A stretch of 38,755 nt of DNA from positions 1-38,755 of the forward strand of contig JAAYLH010000109.1 of assembly GCA_012521995.1 (NCBI GenBank), read 5' to 3'. Each line of letters begins with the position of its first letter. Position 1 is the stretch's first letter. The notes under the pieces were generated by a model that was given only the letters and a program-made list of their open reading frames with translations, was not told the DNA's origin and did not search any database. Positions 15,706 through 26,315 of the stretch are shown piece by piece. The translations under genes and the position numbers were made by a program. This stretch comes from Bacteroidales bacterium. GTDB taxonomy: Bacteria > Bacteroidota > Bacteroidia > Bacteroidales > UBA7960.

Positions 15706-16635
15706 TCAGTAACCCGCTTCCCTGTTTACCATGTTTAACAGGGGTTCTCCGCGAAGGGTGCGGTAATAATTTTCCAGGATTTGGGGAGCTACTGAATCCG
15801 GGTCCGTCAGGCTCGCATTATGGGGGGTCATTTGAATTTTGTGATGACTCCAGAAAGGATGCTGAGGCGAGAGGGGCTCTTCCTGGAAAACATCCAGGCT
15901 GGCGCCATCCAGGTGGCCTGAATCGATCACTTCTATGAGTTCTTCATCCACTACATGCCCGCCCCGCCCCACATTGATAACCCAAGCTCCTGCGGGCAGC
16001 ATGGTCAGGTGTCCCCGGTTCAGGATGCCTTTGGTTTCCGGGGTCAAAGGCAGCAAGCAAACGAGGATATCAGTCCGGTTCAGGAAGTCCTTCATTTGCT
16101 CTTGCCCAAAGAATTTCCGGTAGCCTGAAGGCTGTCCTTCAGTCCTGCTCCAGCCCAAAACATTAAATCCGACCTTCAATAAAGCAGTGGCCACGTGATG
16201 GCCGATGACCCCCGTGCCCATGATGCCTACCCTTAGCTGTCCCATTCGCAGGTAACGCTTTTTCTTCCAGACCTTTTGCTGTTGCTGCTCTTGAAAAAGG
16301 CGCAGGTTCTTCATCCGACTCAGAATCAAGGCCAAAACAAACTCATACATATCCTGCGAAAGCATGGGGTCAATGATTCGCACGATCCGGATGTGTTGCG
16401 GGATGTCGGGGTCTTTCATAAGGTGATCCACACCCGCCCCCATCGATGAGATCGTCTTCAGATTCGGGAATTCCTTGCAGATGCCCGGACGATGATTCCA
16501 GGCCAGGGCAAATTCAACCTTACCCGGATCTTTAACTTCCTGCTGAGTGAGGATTTCAACCTCCGGGCCGGCCTTTTTTAGGGCAGCTATCCAGGGTTGC
16601 AGTTGCAGGGTTTCACTCACGATGACAAGAGCCAT
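15706..16635 (-). CDS. Glyoxylate/hydroxypyruvate reductase A-like D-2-hydroxyacid dehydrogenase
   Basis: A 309-residue NAD(P)-dependent enzyme. The Rossmann motif is GIMGTGVIG at 138-146. The catalytic triad is visible as Arg224 in INVGRGGHVV, Glu252 or Glu253 in DVFQEEPL and His272 in MTPHNAS. It aligns well from memory with E. coli GhrA, including the MGAGVDH region, the LLPLTPETKGILN stretch and the family's ending in GY. GhrA reduces glyoxylate to glycolate and hydroxypyruvate to D-glycerate. It starts 3 bases after the CDP-alcohol transferase stop and sits upstream of the aldolase. It should detoxify or recycle aldolase product (inference). Confidence 0.9.
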   Translation of the reverse strand: MALVIVSETLQLQPWIAALKKAGPEVEILTQQEVKDPGKVEFALAWNHRPGICKEFPNLKTISSMGAGVDHLMKDPDIPQHIRIVRIIDPMLSQDMYEFVLALILSRMKNLRLFQEQQQQKVWKKKRYLRMGQLRVGIMGTGVIGHHVATALLKVGFNVLGWSRTEGQPSGYRKFFGQEQMKDFLNRTDILVCLLPLTPETKGILNRGHLTMLPAGAWVINVGRGGHVVDEELIEVIDSGHLDGASLDVFQEEPLSPQHPFWSHHKIQMTPHNASLTDPDSVAPQILENYYRTLRGEPLLNMVNREAGY

Positions 16636-16638
16636 AAT

Positions 16639-17226
16639 TTATTCTTTTTCCTTTTTTAATAACCAGTATAATCCCTTTACGCCCGATTTTATGTCATCAA
16701 GCCTGAGCAGCACCAGGATCTTTTCAATATAGGCTATCACGCCCAAACCCACAGCCAGGTAATACAACCACGGGATAAACCCGTAAATAAAAAGGACTAT
16801 GAAGAAAAATCCCTGCAGATAACCAGAAGTCACGGCTGAATAAAGGTGAAGCCCCGGAACCTTTTTAAAGCGGTAAAAACCAATGATGTAGCTCAGGATC
16901 AATACGGCAATGAAAAGGTACAGCAGCCAGGCGTGGGGGGCAATCTCAGCCCATTTGAATTTGAAAATCCCGAACAGGGCCATGATATATATGCCCATAT
17001 CCGCCAGGTTGTCGAGCGCTGCTCCGAAACGGGTCTGCAGCTTGAAGTAGCGTGCAATATTTCCGTCCAGGATATCTGTGATCAGGCTGGCACTGATCAG
17101 GATGGCAAACAACCATTCCTTGCCAAGGATTCCCAGCACCAGCAGCACCGGAAAACTGAGCAGCCGCAACAGGCTTAAAGTGTTGGGCACATTCAGGATG
17201 TTTTCTTCGCGGACCATTATTTTCAT
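16639..17226 (-). CDS. CDP-alcohol phosphatidyltransferase (second copy)
   Basis: A 195-residue membrane enzyme with about six helices and the full CDP-alcohol signature: Asp51, Asp54-Gly55, Ala58-Arg59, Gly68, Asp72 and Asp76 in DILDGNIARYFKLQTRFG and the following ALDNLAD. These enzymes transfer a CDP-activated lipid or alcohol phosphate with CMP release, as in PgsA or PssA. Head group and acceptor cannot be read from the sequence. It resembles the first-copy enzyme at 19674-20249, including the shared ending KGLYW(L/V)(L/I)K, so they are paralogues. It lies 18 bases after the lipid-kinase-like gene and 3 bases before the reductase. Confidence 0.9.
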   Translation of the reverse strand: MKIMVREENILNVPNTLSLLRLLSFPVLLVLGILGKEWLFAILISASLITDILDGNIARYFKLQTRFGAALDNLADMGIYIMALFGIFKFKWAEIAPHAWLLYLFIAVLILSYIIGFYRFKKVPGLHLYSAVTSGYLQGFFFIVLFIYGFIPWLYYLAVGLGVIAYIEKILVLLRLDDIKSGVKGLYWLLKKEKE

Positions 17227-17244
17227 CAGAAAAGCATTTATGTA

Positions 17245-17919
17245 TTATAGAAAAAGGAGCAGCATGAAAAGAACGCTGAGGGGGATCAGCAGGTTATCCA
17301 ATCCCCTCCAGCTGAACAACTCAGTCAGGGTACTCACCAGGGCAATGCCCAGGGCAAGCCAGAAAGTCTTGAAATCGAACACCATCCTGTTGAAATACAA
17401 GGCAAGGATACTGATGATGAAACTTGAAACAAAAAATGAACCCGATCCCAGCCAGGTCTTTTTCAGCTTCCTGCCCGAAATATGAATATGGCTGTTATAC
17501 TGTTGAAAGTTTAGCCCCAGGATCCCTGCCATGGGGTCGCAAATGGCCAGGATCAGCATCGGCAGGATGAACAGAAACTGGTTGCCCAGCTTAATGGAGA
17601 TAAGAAAAGTAATATATATAGCCACCGGGAGCATATAGCTTCCCACCGATTTGCGGTCAATGTCGTGAATGGATTTTAACTGGGTGCCGTGCCGGCTGAT
17701 GAACAGGATGATAAAGAACCCCACCGCCATAAAAAGCACACACCAATGGTCGTTGAAGAGGTAGGGGAAAGTTATGGTCGAAAGGGTGGCGGTGAAGTGG
17801 GCAAACTTGCGGGTGATCTCTCCCTTGATGCCCAGCCTCCTGTATGTCAGCTCATTGAAAATCAGTAAGAGCGTAATGCCTATAGAAAACAGGATGGTTA
17901 GAACGATTTGGTTTACCAT
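17245..17919 (-). CDS. CTP-dependent lipid kinase-like protein (dolichol kinase/DGK1 type)
   Basis: A 224-residue polytopic protein with about seven helices. It carries the motifs of the SEC59/DGK1/VTE5 group: RKFAHF at 37-42, CDPMAGILG at 127-135 and GRKLKKTWLGS at 149-159. In characterised members these use CTP to phosphorylate dolichol, diacylglycerol or phytol. The same superfamily includes CDP-transferring enzymes, so annotation as a phosphatidate cytidylyltransferase is also common. Here it sits 20 bases after a genuine cdsA-like gene, which makes a kinase step that precedes CDP activation plausible. Substrate is unknown: diacylglycerol, polyprenol or another lipid alcohol. Confidence 0.82.
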   Translation of the reverse strand: MVNQIVLTILFSIGITLLLIFNELTYRRLGIKGEITRKFAHFTATLSTITFPYLFNDHWCVLFMAVGFFIILFISRHGTQLKSIHDIDRKSVGSYMLPVAIYITFLISIKLGNQFLFILPMLILAICDPMAGILGLNFQQYNSHIHISGRKLKKTWLGSGSFFVSSFIISILALYFNRMVFDFKTFWLALGIALVSTLTELFSWRGLDNLLIPLSVLFMLLLFL

Positions 17920-17939
17920 TTCTGCGATGTTTTAGGTTC

Positions 17940-18659
17940 TTAAAAGAGTCCGACCAGCGCGATCCAGGCGCCCCCTGCGATCAGGCTGTCAAAACGGTCA
18001 AGAAATCCCCCGTGTCCGGGAATGAGATTGCTGTAGTCCTTAACCCGGTATTTTCTTTTGTAATAAGAGGTCAGAAAATCGCCGATAAAGGCAAACAGGA
18101 TGATTCCCAAAGCCAGTTGTATGGCTTTCAGGGCAGTGGCTTCAACCAGGCCCCTGATCAACAGGGTGCTCAGGATGGCAATCAAAGCCCCGCCGAGCAG
18201 TCCGCCCCAAGTCTTGTTGGGACTCACCCTTGGAAAAACCTTTCGCCGCCCAAAAAGCTGCCCCGAGATCTGGCTGAAACTGTCAAAGATGGAGAGCACC
18301 AGGAAGGTGAACAGCACCAGCCCTGAAGAGAGCTTGCTGAACCGCAGAAAGCCCAATGAAAACAGGACCAGCAACAAAATCGACAGGGCGAAAAAGGCCT
18401 TATGCGAGAAGCCCGATTTCCAGAACAGTCGCGTGATCTCGATGAGGCCCATCCCCACGATAATGATGGCCAGGATGTCAAAAAAGTAAGGATTTAAAAC
18501 GATGCTGAAAAACAAAAGGTTGATGATCACAAAATAACTAACCAACTTCATATAGCTTTTCCTGGCCTCAGGGGCTTCCTTGCGGCGGTTGATCAGGTAG
18601 AAGCCAATGCCCCCCAGCACGAAATAACAGAGAATAATGATGTAAATGTTCTTAACCAT
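17940..18659 (-). CDS. cdsA: Phosphatidate cytidylyltransferase
   Basis: A 239-residue polytopic enzyme with the CDS signature near its C-terminus: YYKRKYRVKDYSNLIPGHGG at 199-218, followed by FLDRFDS. The preceding metal-binding segment SPNKTWGG is at 146-153 and Asp126 (LSIFDSF) is a further expected acidic residue. It makes CDP-diacylglycerol (or a related CDP-lipid) from phosphatidic acid and CTP. It is 41 bases downstream of the TauE gene and 20 bases upstream of the lipid-kinase-like gene, all in one direction. At 239 residues it is on the short side for CdsA. Confidence 0.92.
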   Translation of the reverse strand: MVKNIYIIILCYFVLGGIGFYLINRRKEAPEARKSYMKLVSYFVIINLLFFSIVLNPYFFDILAIIIVGMGLIEITRLFWKSGFSHKAFFALSILLLVLFSLGFLRFSKLSSGLVLFTFLVLSIFDSFSQISGQLFGRRKVFPRVSPNKTWGGLLGGALIAILSTLLIRGLVEATALKAIQLALGIILFAFIGDFLTSYYKRKYRVKDYSNLIPGHGGFLDRFDSLIAGGAWIALVGLF

Positions 18660-18700
18660 TCAGCGATCCAATCATTTTTCGTGTTCAAAATAACAAACAA

Positions 18701-19498
18701 TCAACCAACGATCATGACAATGCCAATAAAGGCCATAGCCAGGGCGTACCATGACTTGATCCGGCCTTCAGCGGTGCCCAAGCTGATTCCTGCAAGCAGC
18801 CTGGGGCCTGAAAAAGCTCCGATGGCGGCCCCGAAAGACAGGAAGTAAACCAGCGTCAGGTCGATCTGCCCTACCAGGAAGTGTGCCCCCAGGGCCGAAA
18901 CCGTATTCACAAATATAACCAATAAGGAAGTCCCGACCACCATTTTGATGGGCAGCCGAAGAGCAAACAGTCCTGCCAGCACCGGTGCCGTGCCGCTCGT
19001 GCCAAAGGTCCCTGTCACGATTCCTGCCAGGAATCCATAGACCGAACCCAGCAGGTTTTTTTTCGCAGACGAGCTTTCCGGGATGACCTCATCCCTTTTG
19101 ATCTTTCTCTGGTCGCGGACATTGTTAATGAACATATGCAGGGCCAGGAGGATGGAATAAGCCCCGAAGGTGACTTTCAGCTGTCCGGGTGTCAACAGCC
19201 CTGTGATCCCTGCTCCCGTAAGGGCTCCCACGATCCCGGCCACCCCGAAAATGATGCCCGTCCTGATGTCCATATTGCCTTTGCGGTAATGCCCCACCGA
19301 GCCCACCAGGCATATGGGAAGGGTGGCCGCCAGCGAAGTGGCAACGGCCACCTGGGCATCTATCCCAAACAACAGAATCAGGATTGGCGGGAAAAAGAAT
19401 CCGCCCCCGCCCCCGATCATACTGGCCAATAAACCAATGATAAAGCCCACCAAAGGCAAGCAGAGATAGGAATACTCAAACGAACTGTGAAATATCAT
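18701..19498 (-). CDS. TauE/SafE family sulfite/organic-anion exporter
   Basis: A 265-residue permease with eight predicted transmembrane helices in two repeats. Repeat one begins GFIIGLLASMIGGGGGFFFPPIL-type with the Gly-rich loop (split here as GLLASMIGGGGGF and FPPIL), and repeat two has GFLAGIVTGTFGTSGTAPV. This pseudo-twofold pattern defines the TauE/SafE (TSUP) family, linked to export of sulfite, sulfoacetate or other small anions. Its position between a CDP-alcohol transferase and cdsA on the same strand is unusual. Role in the neighbourhood is unknown. The gap of 175 bases upstream may hold its own promoter. Confidence 0.9.
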   Translation of the reverse strand: MIFHSSFEYSYLCLPLVGFIIGLLASMIGGGGGFFFPPILILLFGIDAQVAVATSLAATLPICLVGSVGHYRKGNMDIRTGIIFGVAGIVGALTGAGITGLLTPGQLKVTFGAYSILLALHMFINNVRDQRKIKRDEVIPESSSAKKNLLGSVYGFLAGIVTGTFGTSGTAPVLAGLFALRLPIKMVVGTSLLVIFVNTVSALGAHFLVGQIDLTLVYFLSFGAAIGAFSGPRLLAGISLGTAEGRIKSWYALAMAFIGIVMIVG

Positions 19499-19673
19499 AG
19501 TGGCGTTTTCCCGAAGAATGCATTGGGAGAAAAACGCTCAGGAAAAAAAGGTTCCCTGAATTTTTCACCCAGGCACGATTCCTTTTATTGATCCGAAAGG
19601 TAGATAATTTTTTTGAATATAATCATGCATAGGGGAGGGTTCAAACCCAAAGCAAATGCCATCTCATTCATTT

Positions 19674-20249
19674 TCAGGCTTTCTGTTCTTTTATCACCCA
19701 GTAAAGCCCCTTGGCGTTTGAGCGCAATTCGCTGAGGATGAACTGGATGATCAGGTGCTCAATGGCGGCCAGTATCCCCCAGATCACCATGAAATAGTAC
19801 AGGGGCGTGATAAACCCAATGGTGAAAAGGATGATAAAAAAGAAGGCCTGGATGTAGCCCCCGATCTTGAACGAATACAGGTGAAAGCTGGTCAGGCGGC
19901 CAAACTTGATCAGAGAAAAAATAATCATCAGGACCATCAAAACAAACCATAACACAAAGCTGTGTATGTGGGGCAGGAGATTGTCGAGCTTGAAAACTAC
20001 GATGCCCAGAAAGGCCAGCAGATAGGTGAAATCGTCGGCAATGGAATCGAGCTTGGCCCCAAACTCAGTGACCATATTTAACCTGCGGGCAATGATCCCG
20101 TCAGCCACATCCGTCACCAGGTTGATGACCAGGAAAAGGGCAAACAAACTTTCCCTGCCCGAAAGAATGAAATACAAGATCAAGGGGAACATCGCCAGCC
20201 TGTAAAAACTCAGCGCGTTGGGAATGGTGAGGATTTCTTTCTTATTCAT
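19674..20249 (-). CDS. CDP-alcohol phosphatidyltransferase (first copy)
   Basis: A 191-residue membrane enzyme with the signature Asp47, Asp50-Gly51, Ala54-Arg55, Gly64, Asp68 and Asp72 (DVADGIIARRLNMVTEFG, followed by AKLDSIAD). Start chosen at the ATG at 20247-20249 because AAGGAAG lies just upstream and NIPN/TIPN-type family starts follow (ILTIPNALSFYR); the ORF runs 19 codons further without support. The protein ends SNAKGLYWVIKEQKA, like the second copy. It likely attaches a head group to a CDP-activated lipid. It is the most upstream gene of the lipid block. Confidence 0.9.
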   Translation of the reverse strand: MNKKEILTIPNALSFYRLAMFPLILYFILSGRESLFALFLVINLVTDVADGIIARRLNMVTEFGAKLDSIADDFTYLLAFLGIVVFKLDNLLPHIHSFVLWFVLMVLMIIFSLIKFGRLTSFHLYSFKIGGYIQAFFFIILFTIGFITPLYYFMVIWGILAAIEHLIIQFILSELRSNAKGLYWVIKEQKA

Positions 20250-20497
20250 TGAGCTTCCTTTCCAAGCCTTGACCGAAAAAACAAAAGCGAACCTTCCTCT
20301 GAACAAATTTATGCATTTATTCTCAAACCTACTCCCGGTTTCCTGCTGGGTTCCAGTGCTGCTTTCGCAAGATTACAATCACGGGTAGCCTTCAGCATGG
20401 ATAAACACCTTCCACTCCTTCTAAAGCCGGGTAGGCAGCCAATGGATTGAAAACTTCGCTCCTTGACTTCCCCCTGGTTCCGGCAGGGATGTTTACC

Positions 20498-20513
20498 GAA
20501 CCTTTACAGGGCC
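20498..20513. repeat. Leader-like motif preceding 11-nt array
   Basis: GAACCTTTACAGGGCC occurs here, 21 bases before the first array. A copy lacking one T (GAACCTTACAGGGCC) occurs at 33423-33437, 29 bases before the inverted-repeat array. Both are in the same orientation relative to their arrays. This shared association is why I treat the two arrays as one family. Confidence 0.6.
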
Positions 20514-20534
20514 ATTCCATCTCCTAGGGTAAAA

Positions 20535-20644
20535 CGTAGTCAACACGTATTTTAAACGGATCTAACACGTATTTTAAACGTATTTTGTACGTCTAAGGTA
20601 CGTCTAAGGTACGTGTTAAGTACGTCTAATCTACGTTTAAAGTA
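20535..20644. repeat. Ten-unit tandem array of degenerate 11-nt repeat
   Basis: The stretch divides exactly into ten 11-base units with no gaps. Every unit begins CG and ends A, nine of ten read CGT, and nine of ten have T at position 5. Units 6 and 7 are identical (CGTCTAAGGTA); units 2 and 4 are identical (CGTATTTTAAA); the last is CGTTTAAAGTA. The consensus is about CGTnTnnnnTA. The period is close to one helical turn. Many units contain TAA or TTAA, so reading is blocked in most frames, which argues against coding. It resembles the unit CGGTTAAACTA of the array at 33467-33528. Confidence 0.85.
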
Positions 20645-20793
20645 GGGCCCGGATGCGACCCTGAATGAGCCCGGGAATATTCAGACATGTGTGTTGGAAA
20701 AGATTAATTTTTGACCAGTTTCTTTGACTACTGGAATGGAGGAGGGGGGGAAATGCCCCGGGTTTGCCTATTGGGGTGAGGCACGGCAAAGAA

Positions 20794-20823
20794 GGGGCTG
20801 AGCCAGCAATTGGAGTCAGCCCC
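20794..20823 (-). terminator. Intrinsic terminator after the beta-galactosidase gene
   Basis: On the minus strand GGGGCTGA pairs with TCAGCCCC across a 14-base loop and is followed by TTCTTT. It lies about 90 bases beyond the GH2 stop codon. Confidence 0.6.
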
Positions 20824-20910
20824 CTTTGGTTTTTATTTGTTTCTCTGAAATCAGGGCAAGGAAGCCTGTTCTGATGATGCTGGCGGAGAAATCAAAAGAA
20901 CCCGGAATAA

Positions 20911-24168
<3,258 letters not shown>

Positions 24169-24423
24169 TTATAGATGAGTAATTTTCCCGTGTAAAAATA
24201 GCGATTTGTTTTCTTCCACAGAAGGTTGAAGTCGCAGGATAATGGCCGGTTCAGGGAAGAATTCAAAAAAGATGGGTGCAGGCAGGAATCCGTCCATGAA
24301 AAATATTTTTGCATTCACGCCCTCTTTTTCAATCGGTTTTTTTACATACTTTTAAGCCTGATTTTGAAGCCCCGGAAATCGACAGGGACCGCTAATAAAA
24401 ACAAACCAAAAACGCAATTAGAT

Positions 24424-26265
24424 ATGATACTGCAAGCAATAGACTGGGTCGTTGTGGCAATCTTTTTTGTGATCCTGTTGACCATAGGATATCTTGCCTC
24501 GCGGCAGGCGGGAAAAAGCACTACGAATTTCTTTCTTTCGGGCCGCAATATGCCCTGGTGGCTTTTGGGGGTGTCGATGGTGGCCACGACCTTTTCGGCC
24601 GATACGCCCAACCTGGTGACCGATATGGTGCGTACGGGGGGGGTGGCCAGCAACTGGTTGTGGTGGGCTTTCCTGTTGACAGGCATGCTGACGGTCTTTG
24701 TCTATGCCCGGCTGTGGAACCGCTCGCAGGTGATGACCGACCTTGAGTTTTACGAATTGCGCTACAGCGGTAAGATGGCAGCTTTCCTGAGGGGTTTCCG
24801 GGCTATTTACCTGGGCTTCTTTTTTAACGTGATGGTGATTGCCAGCGTTTCATTGGCCTTCATTAAGATTGCCGGGGTGATGATGGGGATCAAGCCGGCC
24901 CCGGCTTTGATCATTGCTGCCGTTATCGTAGTATTTTACAGTGGCCTGGGAGGATTGAAGTCTATCCTGTGGACCGACCTGTTCCAGTTCAGCTTTGCGA
25001 TGTTTGGAGCCATTGTGGCAGCCGTGCTGGTGGTGAAATCACCCGAGGTGGGTGGCCTGTCGGCCTTGTTCGCTCACCCCAGCGTGGCCGATAAGCTTAG
25101 CTTTGTGCCCAGTCTCTCGCAACCCGAATTGTTCTTGAGCGTCTTTCTCATACCCATCGCGGTGCAGTGGTGGGCGGCCTGGTATCCCGGGGCGGAACCC
25201 GGCGGGGGAGGCTATATTGCCCAGCGGATGCTCTCGGCAAAGAATGAAGACCATGCCGTGGGCGCCACCCTCCTGTTCAACTTCTTTCACTATGCCATTC
25301 GCCCCTGGCCATGGATCCTGGTGGGCCTTGCCTCGCTGATCATATTCCCCGACATCCAGTCGATGGTCAATGAATTTCCGGATGTTTCCACACAATATAT
25401 CCAGAATGACTTCGCCTATCCCGCGATGCTGAGGGAGTTTCTGCCCGCGGGCTTGCTGGGCCTGGTGGTGGCCTCGCTCATCGCCGCCTTTATGTCGACC
25501 ACGGCATCACAACTCAATTGGGGTTCTTCTTACCTGGTGAATGATTTCTACGGCAGGTTCTATAACCCAAAAGCCACTGAAAAGCAGAAAGTGGCCTTCG
25601 GAAGGTTTAGCACGGTTATGCTGATGGTGTTCTCGGTGCTGCTGGCCCTGGTGCTGCAAAATGCCCTGCAGGCCTTTCAGTATCTGCTGATGATTGGAGC
25701 AGGCACTGGGCTGATCTATATCCTGCGCTGGTTCTGGTGGCGCATCAATGCTTATTCGGAAATGGCAGCCATGGTCGCCGCAGGGGTATTCTCCCTGATT
25801 TTCATCCTGATTGAAAACTTTGGCCTCACCCGCCTGGATAACACTATGGTGGAGGTGTTGGGCTTCACCACCTCCATGACCTACTGGAACATCATTAAAT
25901 TTGTGGGGGTGACCTTACTGACCTCCATCTCGTGGATTGTTGTCACCTTCCTTACCCATCCCATCAGTGAAGAAACCCTCAGGAATTTCTACCGTAAGAT
26001 CCGTCCCGGCGGGCCCGGATGGAAGGCTGTGGTGGAACGGGCGAGGGCTGAAAATGTTGAGCTGGTCAAGGAATCAGACCTCCGCTGGGATGTGCCTACC
26101 GGAATCCTGTGTATGGTCTTTGGCGCCATGGCCATTTACAGCTTGCTGTTCTCCATCGGGAGCTTCCTTTACGGCAAATACGACCAGATGGCGATTATGA
26201 TTGGCATCACGGTGGTTTCTGCCTTCCTGCTGCTGAAATCGTGGAAAAAGCTGAAGTCGAAATAA
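24424..26265 (+). CDS. Sodium:solute symporter (SSS family) for a sugar
   Basis: A 613-residue transporter with about 14 transmembrane helices. The start is the ATG at 24424 (MILQAIDWVVVAIFFVILL); upstream in-frame extension is hydrophilic and lacks support. Recognisable SSS features are GRNMPWWLLGVSMVATTFSADTP in helix 1 (split as GRNMPWWLLG and VATTFSADTP), the SGLGGLKSILWTDLFQF element after helix 6, and MSTTASQLNWGSSY in the helix 8 region bearing Na+-site Ser/Thr residues. The family imports sugars, amino acids or anions with Na+. Given the NahK-like kinase 50 bases downstream and GH109, GH2 and GH53 nearby, an amino-sugar or galactose substrate is likely. Confidence 0.9.
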   Translation: MILQAIDWVVVAIFFVILLTIGYLASRQAGKSTTNFFLSGRNMPWWLLGVSMVATTFSADTPNLVTDMVRTGGVASNWLWWAFLLTGMLTVFVYARLWNRSQVMTDLEFYELRYSGKMAAFLRGFRAIYLGFFFNVMVIASVSLAFIKIAGVMMGIKPAPALIIAAVIVVFYSGLGGLKSILWTDLFQFSFAMFGAIVAAVLVVKSPEVGGLSALFAHPSVADKLSFVPSLSQPELFLSVFLIPIAVQWWAAWYPGAEPGGGGYIAQRMLSAKNEDHAVGATLLFNFFHYAIRPWPWILVGLASLIIFPDIQSMVNEFPDVSTQYIQNDFAYPAMLREFLPAGLLGLVVASLIAAFMSTTASQLNWGSSYLVNDFYGRFYNPKATEKQKVAFGRFSTVMLMVFSVLLALVLQNALQAFQYLLMIGAGTGLIYILRWFWWRINAYSEMAAMVAAGVFSLIFILIENFGLTRLDNTMVEVLGFTTSMTYWNIIKFVGVTLLTSISWIVVTFLTHPISEETLRNFYRKIRPGGPGWKAVVERARAENVELVKESDLRWDVPTGILCMVFGAMAIYSLLFSIGSFLYGKYDQMAIMIGITVVSAFLLLKSWKKLKSK

Positions 26266-26285
26266 GTAAACCCCAATGCATTGCC

Positions 26286-26302
26286 TCAGGCCCGGGGCCT
26301 GA
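26286..26302. repeat. Perfect palindrome between symporter and kinase genes
   Basis: TCAGGCCC and GGGCCTGA flank a single G, so the two arms match over eight bases. It lies in the 50-base gap between the symporter stop and the kinase start. With no T-run it is more likely an intercistronic RNA stem or operator than a terminator. Function unassigned. Confidence 0.4.
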
Positions 26303-26315
26303 ACGCTGATTAGAA

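Larger units (their letters stand above)
20250..20910. other. 661-base intergenic region with 11-nt repeat array
   Basis: No convincing ORF. From left to right in plus coordinates it holds the leader-like motif GAACCTTTACAGGGCC at 20498-20513, ten tandem 11-nt units at 20535-20644, and a terminator hairpin at 20794-20823 that serves the beta-galactosidase gene. The remaining parts show no structure I could name. Confidence 0.6.

Noticed and set aside
20535-20644. CRISPR array
   Set aside because: Units are 11 bases with no spacers and no cas genes in the window.
24226-24423. N-terminal extension of the symporter to 24226
   Set aside because: The 66 extra residues are not typical of SSS proteins, and the ATG at 24424 starts directly before the first helix.
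26286-26302. Terminator in the symporter-kinase gap
   Set aside because: A perfect palindrome, but no T-run follows on either strand; listed as a repeat instead.
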